11,116 nucleotides of DNA from JACQCV01 sp964634555. Its GTDB lineage: Bacteria > Patescibacteriota > Minisyncoccia > Phycocordibacterales > UBA12445. The DNA lies in contig CAZWJJ010000028.1 in NCBI GenBank assembly GCA_964634555.1, positions 1 through 11,116 of the forward strand, written 5' to 3'. Under the pieces are notes generated by a model. It did no database searches and was not told the DNA's origin. It saw nothing but the letters and a program-made list of their open reading frames with translations. This document shows, in pieces, positions 6,831-11,116 of this stretch (positions within the stretch are counted from its first letter, which is position 1; the number at the start of each line of letters is the position of its first letter). Both the position numbers and the translations under genes were made by a program.

Positions 6831-6859
6831 AGGATAACATAAATTCGATGATTTGACCA
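6831..6859 (-). promoter_or_regulatory. Extended -10 promoter of the peptidase gene (near-leaderless)
   Basis: Minus strand: -35 TGGTCA (6859-6854), 17 nt, extended -10 TGtTATCCT (hexamer 6836-6831). Predicted +1 about 6824, two nt before ATG 6822. The upstream ATG at 6840 overlaps the TG of the extended -10 and would not be transcribed. The hexamers are only moderate matches. Confidence 0.45.
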
Positions 6860-6882
6860 GTGGCGAACTTTATGTGGAGATT

Positions 6883-6907
6883 AAAAAAGCCCGGACTAAG
6901 TCCGAGC
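6883..6907 (-). terminator. Intrinsic terminator after the RING-like gene
   Basis: Minus strand: GCTCGGAC (6907-6900), loop TTA, GTCCGGGC (6896-6889), then six T (6888-6883). An 8-bp stem with one G-T pair, 15 nt past the stop of the RING-like gene, separating it from the peptidase promoter. Confidence 0.85.
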
Positions 6908-6922
6908 AGTACATTCTACAAA

Positions 6923-7492
6923 TTAGTCATCTGAAATCTTAAAATCGGGAGTCTCCGATCTGGGATGAAACTTAAGCTGAATCGCCTTGTACAGCTTACC
7001 GTTTGCATCTCTAAGTTCACTCTCATCTACTCTATATTCTCTGCCAGTCTTACTGTCTGTGTAATCGTATTCTTTCAAGCGATGGACATTATCATCATGT
7101 GGAAGAGAAATTACACCCTTGAGTTCAAGCTCGTCATCGGAACTATCGGAAGAATGAGATTCATGCGAGGAATATAAGTTACTACTTACACCTCTCCAAC
7201 AGTACCAAATAAAAGAAAAGTAGGCAGTCATAATGCCAATAAGTAAAAATAGGGCTGTTTCCGAAGATCGTCTTGATGGACGCTGTGCATTCGGTGGATT
7301 GTTTCTTGCTCTCAAATCAATTGATCTATCAGAAAATTGCTTAGTTGATGATGTGCAACCGTAAACAGCACAATCACCCCAATAATTCCAGCACGATTCA
7401 TGATACAACACCTTGCAACGCGGGCATCGCTTGGGCTCATTGTTGACTTCAGTTGCGCAAACTGGACATCTAGAGACATCTTTCACTAGCAC
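6923..7492 (-). CDS. Membrane protein with N-terminal RING-like zinc finger
   Basis: 189 residues from GTG 7492. The N-terminus holds eight spaced metal ligands, C9-x2-C12-x10-C23-x2-C26-x4-H31-x2-C34-x6-C41-x4-C46, with KRCPRCKVLYHESCW in the middle. This is a treble-clef RING/PHD-type cross-brace resembling the prokaryotic RING family (Prok-RING). Two zinc ions are expected. A basic, Arg/Pro/Asn-rich linker leads to one transmembrane helix (about 79-99), then a Ser/His/Asp-rich stretch and an acidic C-terminal region of about 75 residues. I infer a single-pass protein with a cytosolic finger; any ubiquitin-like activity is unproven, and protein-protein binding is just as likely. The start was chosen because a strong AGGGGAGGG Shine-Dalgarno sequence (7506-7498) lies 5 nt upstream; a TTG at 7513 in the same frame would put that site inside the gene. 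It is transcribed alone, with its own promoter and terminator. Confidence 0.75.
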   Translation of the reverse strand: MLVKDVSRCPVCATEVNNEPKRCPRCKVLYHESCWNYWGDCAVYGCTSSTKQFSDRSIDLRARNNPPNAQRPSRRSSETALFLLIGIMTAYFSFIWYCWRGVSSNLYSSHESHSSDSSDDELELKGVISLPHDDNVHRLKEYDYTDSKTGREYRVDESELRDANGKLYKAIQLKFHPRSETPDFKISDD

Positions 7493-7497
7493 CTTAT

Positions 7498-7506
7498 CCC
7501 TCCCCT
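7498..7506 (-). promoter_or_regulatory. Shine-Dalgarno site that fixes the GTG start of the RING-like gene
   Basis: AGGGGAGGG on the minus strand, 5 nt before GTG 7492. It is one of the few recognisable ribosome binding sites in the window and decides between GTG 7492 and the upstream TTG 7513. Confidence 0.65.
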
Positions 7507-7540
7507 GTTTCAATGTTCTAGTTCTCTGAATCTAAACCCG

Positions 7541-7569
7541 AAACTATCACACTATTTACTGGCTGTCAA
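7541..7569 (-). promoter_or_regulatory. Promoter of the RING-like gene
   Basis: Minus strand: perfect -35 TTGACA (7569-7564), 17-nt spacer, extended -10 TGATAGTTT (hexamer 7546-7541, 3/6). The -35 lies in the last codons of the upstream hydrolase gene. Predicted +1 about 7534 gives a leader of about 42 nt containing the Shine-Dalgarno site. Confidence 0.6.
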
Positions 7570-8647
7570 CAAAATTGAATATTCGGTCTAATATTTCTTG
7601 ATTACTCATCTGTTTGTCATGTTTTTGACAGAAAACAGCTGTTTCTTGATTGATCAGATTATCAAGCGGATATGAACTTATTTTACTAACGCGGCCATCG
7701 CCAAGTTTGTAATTTCGCTGACCTCGATCATCAATAGAATAAAGCGTTGGATAGCAATCAGCAACAACAAACAAAAAATCATTTTTTAGGGTCTTTGGCG
7801 AATCCAATAGTTTATGATACTCAGCCACACGATCAAGTATTCGCTGAAATTGATTTATGCCGACGGTCACGCCTTCTTTAAAAATACTGAATTTATTATC
7901 GCTCCAAGTTGTTGCGTCCATCAACTCATGACCGTAAAAAGTGTTCGATCCGCGATGAGGCATTAATAAATAACTCGCCGGATGACTGAATAAAACGTCT
8001 TTCGATAATAAATCGCGATTTAGACCGACCGCCACTCCGTCATTAACATCATCAAAATAACTAACTCCCGGCTGAAATGGCACACTTATATAAACTACCT
8101 TATTCACATTTTCAGGATGTTCCTTTATATATCCCTGAGCAATCAATCCGCCCATGCTATGAGCAATTATCGACGGCTTCTGGCCAGTCTCTTTCATAAC
8201 CCGCTCTACCAGCTCACCGAATTTTTTCGAATTAATATCAGGATAATCCCGCCAATCATAATAAAAGAAATATGCATCCGATGAACATGCTAATTTTGCG
8301 GTAATCTTAAAATATGGCCGATACTCAGCTAAAAAAGGAAAAATCACGAGGCCGGTAAAAACTCCTACTGCCTCAACCCCATCTTTTTCAAAACTCCTCA
8401 ATGAAGGCCCGCCAAAAACTATTTCAGACAAACGTAACCAGGCGACCCGCCCGGCATTTTTTAAAACTGAACCCTTGATTCCCGGCACAAAAATGACCGG
8501 CCCCTTCGGAATATTTTTATCTTCAACAATCCTTCTATATAGCTTGCCGATACTGGCCTTATAGTTGAAAAAACTAATTTGCGTAAGCCAAATATATACA
8601 GCGCGAGCAATTATCAAACAAATTAAAATAATTAAAGCCGTTTTCAT
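7556..8647 (-). CDS. LCAT-like alpha/beta-hydrolase (lipase or acyltransferase), membrane-anchored
   Basis: 363 residues. Residues 3-21 are a hydrophobic signal anchor, so the catalytic domain probably faces outside. Alpha/beta-hydrolase landmarks resemble the lecithin:cholesterol acyltransferase / PDAT family: VIFVPGIKGSVL (51-62, oxyanion strand), YYDWR (129-133), nucleophile Ser 164 in AHSMGG, Asp 317 in LGDGRV (LCAT members have GDGTV) and probable catalytic His 343 in KHDKQM. The PGIKGS, YDWR and GDG motifs together separate LCAT-like enzymes from generic esterases. Likely substrates are acyl esters of membrane or scavenged lipids; transfer versus hydrolysis cannot be told from sequence. 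It starts 8 nt after the methyltransferase stop without a Shine-Dalgarno sequence, so it is surely in that operon. No obvious terminator follows. Confidence 0.85.
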   Translation of the reverse strand: MKTALIILICLIIARAVYIWLTQISFFNYKASIGKLYRRIVEDKNIPKGPVIFVPGIKGSVLKNAGRVAWLRLSEIVFGGPSLRSFEKDGVEAVGVFTGLVIFPFLAEYRPYFKITAKLACSSDAYFFYYDWRDYPDINSKKFGELVERVMKETGQKPSIIAHSMGGLIAQGYIKEHPENVNKVVYISVPFQPGVSYFDDVNDGVAVGLNRDLLSKDVLFSHPASYLLMPHRGSNTFYGHELMDATTWSDNKFSIFKEGVTVGINQFQRILDRVAEYHKLLDSPKTLKNDFLFVVADCYPTLYSIDDRGQRNYKLGDGRVSKISSYPLDNLINQETAVFCQKHDKQMSNQEILDRIFNFVDSQ

Positions 8648-8655
8648 AGAACAAA

Positions 8656-9222
8656 CTAAAAATCATAAATATATAAGTATCTACCGAGATATTCCTGGCC
8701 ACGCTTAAGATCAATAACCCTATTCGGCACTCTATCCCCGATCTTATAATCACAAGCGACGACTCGCGTCCCCGGCTTTAATTCACGCTCAAACTTTGCC
8801 AAAAGCGCATCGGCAAGCTTCGGATAAAGATAGATAAAAATATGCGTAGCAGAAGAGAGATCGGTTTTAAAAAGATCTTCTTTTATAATCCTTATGGCTG
8901 ATCCAACCCCCATTTTGGCAATTTTTCTCCTGGCCGCCAAAACTGGTAAAAGCGAATTATCCACACCAATATATTCCGCCTCTGACATCTGTTTATAGCC
9001 AGCTATCAACACTCGCCCATCACCACAACCGAGATCATAAACCCTACCGTCTTTTTTTATCTCTAATGCTTCAACTATTGATCCAAGCACCTCTTTTGGA
9101 ATCTGTATATATGGCGCGCCGGTAAAAGATAAACTGCTCGCCCTTAAAATCACAAAAAAAAGAACTGCAATTAAAAATAAAATTAAAAACAACGAAATCA
9201 TTAAAAATAGCACCTCTAACAT
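8656..9222 (-). CDS. Membrane-anchored class I SAM methyltransferase, FAM173-like
   Basis: 188 residues. One transmembrane helix (4-26) is followed by a compact Rossmann methyltransferase: motif I VYDLGCGDG (61-69), acidic residue Asp 88 in GVDNS for the SAM ribose, Asp 116 in EDLFKTDLS, then YLYPKL and ELKPGTRVV. The PxxIPKEVL lead-in, DLFKTDLS and LKPGTRVV resemble the FAM173 / ATPSCKMT group of protein lysine methyltransferases, whose mitochondrial members act on ATP synthase subunit c. A membrane protein substrate is therefore plausible but not shown. It is first gene of a unit with the LCAT-like hydrolase 8 nt downstream. Start ATG 9222 has no Shine-Dalgarno sequence and sits about 2 nt after a predicted transcript start. 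Confidence 0.8.
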   Translation of the reverse strand: MLEVLFLMISLFLILFLIAVLFFVILRASSLSFTGAPYIQIPKEVLGSIVEALEIKKDGRVYDLGCGDGRVLIAGYKQMSEAEYIGVDNSLLPVLAARRKIAKMGVGSAIRIIKEDLFKTDLSSATHIFIYLYPKLADALLAKFERELKPGTRVVACDYKIGDRVPNRVIDLKRGQEYLGRYLYIYDF

Positions 9223-9230
9223 CAGATTAG

Positions 9231-9239
9231 ATTATCACA
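9231..9239 (-). promoter_or_regulatory. Extended -10 promoter of the methyltransferase-hydrolase unit
   Basis: Minus strand TGtGATAAT (hexamer 9236-9231) with only a poor -35 (TTTCGA-like around 9253-9258). Predicted +1 about 9224, two nt before ATG 9222, giving a near-leaderless mRNA. Confidence 0.5.
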
Positions 9240-9260
9240 AAAACTTTCAGGATCGAAAAA

Positions 9261-9302
9261 TGTTGCTTTGAGCAACAAAAAACCGCCGGTTTAAACCGGC
9301 GG
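9261..9302 (-). terminator. Tandem intrinsic terminators of the orphan 247-residue gene
   Basis: Read on minus: a perfect 20-nt GC-rich palindrome (9302-9283, CCGCCGG at each side of an AT centre) followed by six T (9282-9277). A second hairpin TGTTGCT-CAA-AGCAACA (9277-9261) with its own T run follows directly. The first stem begins 18 nt past the stop codon. They insulate the methyltransferase promoter just downstream. Confidence 0.85.
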
Positions 9303-9320
9303 ATAAACTCACTCTATGGC

Positions 9321-10064
9321 TCAATCGGTGCGATGATCATCAACACGTTCGAAATGAGCCGGCTCCACCCGCGTCGTCGAGGATCGACGAGTGGTAGTTC
9401 GTCGCTCCTGTGATGAACTACTCGGCAGACCAGTCAACTCCCCATACGATTTCTGATGATTGTCCTCCTCTCTTCTTGGCTTCAGCTCCGCAAGCAAGGC
9501 CTGAATTGCGCCCGTCGGCACCATGAAGGCCGAATCTATCTCTTCTCCGGGGTCGTCATACTGCTCCCCAGATTTCGTCATAGCAAGAATCAGTTCACCT
9601 TGATAGGCACACAAATGATGAATCCCCCCGGGCGAGTGTTGAGGCTGAAGTTTTCGCTTTAGCACAGACTCACCTCGAGGCTTATTGTTATCCTGCAGAA
9701 CTGCAGCCAGAAGTCGCGGCCATACAGTGATCCGATTGTGAAGAGTCCTTCGACTTTTCGTCCTCAATTCGATCGGCCGATTCGGGCGAGCATATCGCAA
9801 ATGCCGGCAAGTCATGAGATTTTGACTCAATCCCTCGACTCGAACTAGCACATCCTGCCTGAAGGTCACAAGATAGTGACCATCAGGCATTTCATAAATG
9901 TCAGACATTTCGTCTGTGTCAGCACTGCTACCGAGCAGGCCACTGACATAGAGAACCTCACCTTCGGAAAGCATCATTGTGCAAATCTCTACCTCGATGT
10001 TCTTCCGTCGGCCGTGGATAACCTTACTGCGGTTGAGGTAATCGCTGTAAATCAATCTAGCCAT
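9321..10064 (-). CDS. Orphan protein of unknown function with atypical composition
   Basis: 247 residues, no family recognised. There is no signal peptide or transmembrane helix. The N-terminal 80 residues look like a mixed alpha/beta fold (IEVEICTMML, EVLYVSGLL, GHYLVTFRQDVLVRVEG). A basic segment (about 85-120, Arg-rich) and a middle region with IHHLCAYQGELILAM follow. The last 40 residues are low-complexity Ser/Thr/Arg (SSSSQERRTTTRRSSTT) and probably disordered. By eye the DNA is clearly more GC-rich than its neighbours and uses CGN arginine and other GC-ending codons freely, which suggests acquisition from elsewhere or a special class of gene. Unlike most genes here it has a long leader and an AAAGGGG ribosome binding site 8 nt before the ATG. 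It has its own promoter and double terminators, hence it is a single-gene unit. Confidence 0.7.
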   Translation of the reverse strand: MARLIYSDYLNRSKVIHGRRKNIEVEICTMMLSEGEVLYVSGLLGSSADTDEMSDIYEMPDGHYLVTFRQDVLVRVEGLSQNLMTCRHLRYARPNRPIELRTKSRRTLHNRITVWPRLLAAVLQDNNKPRGESVLKRKLQPQHSPGGIHHLCAYQGELILAMTKSGEQYDDPGEEIDSAFMVPTGAIQALLAELKPRREEDNHQKSYGELTGLPSSSSQERRTTTRRSSTTRVEPAHFERVDDHRTD

Positions 10065-10210
10065 GTTACGATCCCCTTTCGCCCTATTTTTAAGGGCGAT
10101 TAACGATCTCCGCCAATTCTTAAGCAGAGATAGTAATTTAAGATTGCATTAGAAACCACAAACCTGGCTAACCAAACCTCCTTTTAATTTATTGACAATG
10201 AACAAATTTC
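10065..10210 (-). promoter_or_regulatory. Long structured 5' leader of the orphan gene
   Basis: About 145 nt between predicted +1 (about 10210) and ATG 10064. In transcript order it contains a full-strength AAAAGGAGG (10185-10177) with no start codon at a usable distance. Then come hairpin A, ATCTCTGC/GCGGAGAT (10131-10106, one G-T pair), hairpin B, CGCCCT/AGGGCG (10098-10080, 7-nt loop), and the AAAGGGG site just after hairpin B. GATCGTTAA and GATCGTAAC flank hairpin B as near direct repeats. This could be a cis-regulatory RNA, but no known riboswitch is recognised. Confidence 0.45.
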
Positions 10211-10216
10211 TCTAAT

Positions 10217-10245
10217 AGATTAGCAGATATAAGAAAAAGTGTCAA
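10217..10245 (-). promoter_or_regulatory. Promoter of the orphan gene
   Basis: Minus strand: perfect -35 TTGACA (10245-10240), 17 nt, extended -10 TGcTAATCT (hexamer 10222-10217, 3/6). Predicted +1 about 10210. It lies 29 nt beyond the 3' end of tRNA-Pro, which has no visible terminator of its own, so read-through from the tRNA is also possible. Confidence 0.6.
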
Positions 10246-10273
10246 GAGTTTTTGCGAATATACTCTTATTTAG

Positions 10274-10346
10274 TCGGAGTGCTGGGATTCGAACCCAGAG
10301 TCGCTCGCTCCCAAAGCGAGAATGTTAGCCGTTACACCACACTCCG
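10274..10346 (-). tRNA. tRNA-Pro (anticodon UGG)
   Basis: 73 nt without CCA. Acceptor CGGAGTG/CACTCCG with discriminator A, D arm GTGT/ACAT with an 8-nt loop, anticodon stem CTCGC/GCGAG, loop TTTGGGA giving anticodon TGG with G37, variable loop CGACT, T arm CTGGG-TTCGAAT-CCCAG. The C1-G72 pair and G37 are typical bacterial tRNA-Pro identity features. UGG can read all four proline codons. The gene continues CTA after the discriminator, so CCA must be added enzymatically. Confidence 0.97.
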
Positions 10347-10358
10347 TCGATAAGTTTT

Positions 10359-10389
10359 GTTATAGTAACATATAGGGTAATATTTTCAA
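10359..10389 (-). promoter_or_regulatory. Candidate promoter of tRNA-Pro
   Basis: Minus strand: -35 TTGAAA (10389-10384), 19-nt spacer, -10 TATAAC (10364-10359). Predicted +1 about 10352, 6 nt before the mature tRNA 5' end. The long spacer lowers confidence. The -35 lies just beyond the yraN stop codon. Confidence 0.4.
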
Positions 10390-10395
10390 TCTCTA

Positions 10396-10797
10396 TTACA
10401 ATTCTACGTCTTCAAGCAGTTCAATTTCAAACCTATCGCTGTTTCTATCCAAATAAACCAAGGCAACATCAGCCTGCCAATCACTATCCCCTAACTCATT
10501 TTCCATAATATAACTTTCAATTATCCTACAAAACTTCTTTCTCTTGCCAACTGTCATGTTATCTATCGGCAGGAAATCATCTGCGGATCGATCAAGATTT
10601 TTATCCAGATCTCGAACAACCGTTTTAACCTCAATAAAGTGCAAATGATTGTCCTTTATATTCTTGGCCACAATATCTATCTCTCCCCATTTACGCCAAT
10701 GATTACGTTCTAATATCGAATAGCCGTGTTTCATAAGAAACGAGACGACAAACTCTTCACCCCTATCACCTGTAGTTCTTTTCTCGGTAATGACCAT
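10396..10797 (-). CDS. yraN: YraN / UPF0102 family protein, predicted PD-(D/E)XK nuclease fold
   Basis: 133 residues, slightly longer than the usual 115-125. The family pattern is clear: GDRGEEFVVSFLMKHGYSILERNHW (10-34), GEIDIVA (38-44) and HFIEVKT (53-59). Glu 14, Asp 41, Glu 56 and Lys 58 match the endonuclease-like active-site layout (E...D...ExK). The family is related to Holliday-junction-resolvase-type nucleases, but its physiological role is unsettled. The C-terminal half, after the basic GKRKKF helix, ends with the family's usual ADVALVYLD strand. ATG 10797 coincides with the predicted +1, so the mRNA would be leaderless. It is the gene nearest the putative origin and reads away from it. 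Confidence 0.88.
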   Translation of the reverse strand: MVITEKRTTGDRGEEFVVSFLMKHGYSILERNHWRKWGEIDIVAKNIKDNHLHFIEVKTVVRDLDKNLDRSADDFLPIDNMTVGKRKKFCRIIESYIMENELGDSDWQADVALVYLDRNSDRFEIELLEDVEL

Positions 10798-10803
10798 AAA
10801 TTG

Positions 10804-10831
10804 AATATATACTATTATCAGTAGATGACAA
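10804..10831 (-). promoter_or_regulatory. Promoter of yraN (leaderless)
   Basis: Minus strand: -35 TTGTCA (10831-10826, 5/6), 16 nt, -10 TATATT (10809-10804, 5/6), then exactly six bases to ATG 10797. Standard spacing puts +1 on the A of the ATG. Confidence 0.65.
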
Positions 10832-10860
10832 ATATTTGTTATTTATGAAACAAAGCTAAT

Positions 10861-10876
10861 ATTTTCACGTGAAACT
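10861..10876. other. parS: parS-like ParB binding site
   Basis: The 16-mer ATTTTCACGTGAAACT matches 13 of 16 positions of the parS consensus TGTTTCACGTGAAACA, including the whole TTTCACGTGAAAC core (10863-10875). parS sites cluster near origins and load the ParB/Smc system for chromosome segregation. It lies in the non-coding stretch beside an AT-rich tract and DnaA boxes, which strengthens the call. Confidence 0.7.
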
Positions 10877-11116
10877 TTAGACTATTTTTTTAAAAAATCT
10901 AAAAAAATAAACCTCGCCTACTGTGAACATAACAGACAAAGACAATAGACAAAAATAAGTCCCTTATACACAGTGTCCACAGGTTTATCCACAGATGTCT
11001 AATATTGTGTTGTGAATCTGTTAATAAATAAGGGGATTATCAAAGACAACGGGGATAAATCTCTGTGAGAAAAAACAAAAGCCATTTTGGGGCCTTTGTG
11101 AGTGTGCGGATACGGG
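10876..11116. other. oriC: Putative chromosomal replication origin (oriC region)
   Basis: Non-coding stretch to the window edge. An AT-rich segment (10876-10911, containing a run of 7 T and 6 A flanked by TTTAGA/TCTAAA) could be the unwinding element. A tight cluster of DnaA boxes follows: TTATACACA (10964-10972), GTGTCCACA (10973-10981, two mismatches) and a perfect TTATCCACA (10985-10993). Weaker reverse-strand boxes are TGTGAACAT (10922-10930) and TGTGAATCT (11011-11019). The parS-like site lies just to the left. No protein-coding start is convincing in this stretch; dnaA may lie outside the window. Confidence 0.65.
11070..11098 (-). terminator. Possible terminator of a minus-strand gene beyond the right edge
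   Basis: Minus strand: CAAAGGCC (11098-11091), loop of 7, GGCTTTTG (11083-11076, one mismatch), then six T (11075-11070). If real, a leftward gene ends just outside the window. It may instead be fortuitous structure in the origin. Confidence 0.4.

Noticed and set aside
6965..7177. Plus-strand frame opposite the RING-like gene
   Set aside because: It is antisense to a frame with a complete zinc-ligand pattern and has no promoter or ribosome site.
6187..9222. Peptidase, RING protein, hydrolase and methyltransferase as one defence or secretion island
   Set aside because: Terminators and separate promoters split them into at least three units, there are no mobile-element or defence hallmarks, and composition looks native.
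10065..10185. Leader peptide starting GTG (about 10155) or TTG after the AAAAGGAGG in the orphan gene's leader
   Set aside because: The GTG is about 17 nt and the TTG about 1 nt from the Shine-Dalgarno, both outside the working range, and the encoded peptides carry no regulatory codon run.
11080..11116. Possible start of a plus-strand gene (GTG-rich end of window)
   Set aside because: Only a few codons are available, without a ribosome site, -10 box or recognisable N-terminus such as that of DnaA.

Overview
The window looks like ordinary chromosome from a bacterium of the Candidate Phyla Radiation (Patescibacteria). The best evidence is ribosomal protein S12, whose insertion before the FKRGVC segment resembles Patescibacteria homologues as I remember them. 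Several starts also lack a Shine-Dalgarno sequence, and the small proteins are compact and hard to place. TGA is used as a stop. The lineage call is an inference and I cannot go below phylum level. All but one of the protein genes, and the tRNA, lie on the minus strand and read leftward.

Layout, left to right. Positions 1-731 hold the start of a membrane-anchored surface protein that runs off the left edge. Positions 732-1116 hold a promoter, a block of REP-like inverted repeats and the fusA terminator. Positions 1117-4307 are a str cluster transcribed rpsL-rpsG-fusA, with no tuf gene next to it; REP-like elements lie upstream of rpsL and between rpsG and fusA. A 70-residue plus-strand gene (4512-4724) shares a bidirectional terminator with a DUF2339 multi-pass membrane protein (4759-6165), which lies behind a C39-like cysteine peptidase (6187-6822). 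Next come a membrane protein with an N-terminal RING-like zinc finger (6923-7492) and a two-gene unit of a FAM173-like methyltransferase and an LCAT-like alpha/beta hydrolase (7556-9222). They are followed by an orphan gene of different composition with a long structured leader (9321-10064), tRNA-Pro(UGG) (10274-10346) and a YraN-family protein (10396-10797).

The right edge (10861-11116) carries a parS-like palindrome, an AT-rich tract and a cluster of DnaA boxes, so it is probably the replication origin or lies next to it. Leftward transcription of nearly everything to its left fits co-orientation with a fork leaving that origin, as does the nearby highly expressed str cluster.

Two patterns cut across the genes. 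First, promoter geometry predicts leaderless or nearly leaderless mRNAs for rpsL, fusA, the peptidase, the methyltransferase and yraN (0-3 nt before ATG). Two other genes instead have leaders of about 40 and 145 nt with Shine-Dalgarno sequences. Second, REP-like elements occur only in the left 4.5 kb and sit directly upstream of promoters there. I found no CRISPR array, insertion sequence, toxin-antitoxin pair or recognisable defence system, and nothing I would call a previously undescribed multi-gene system.
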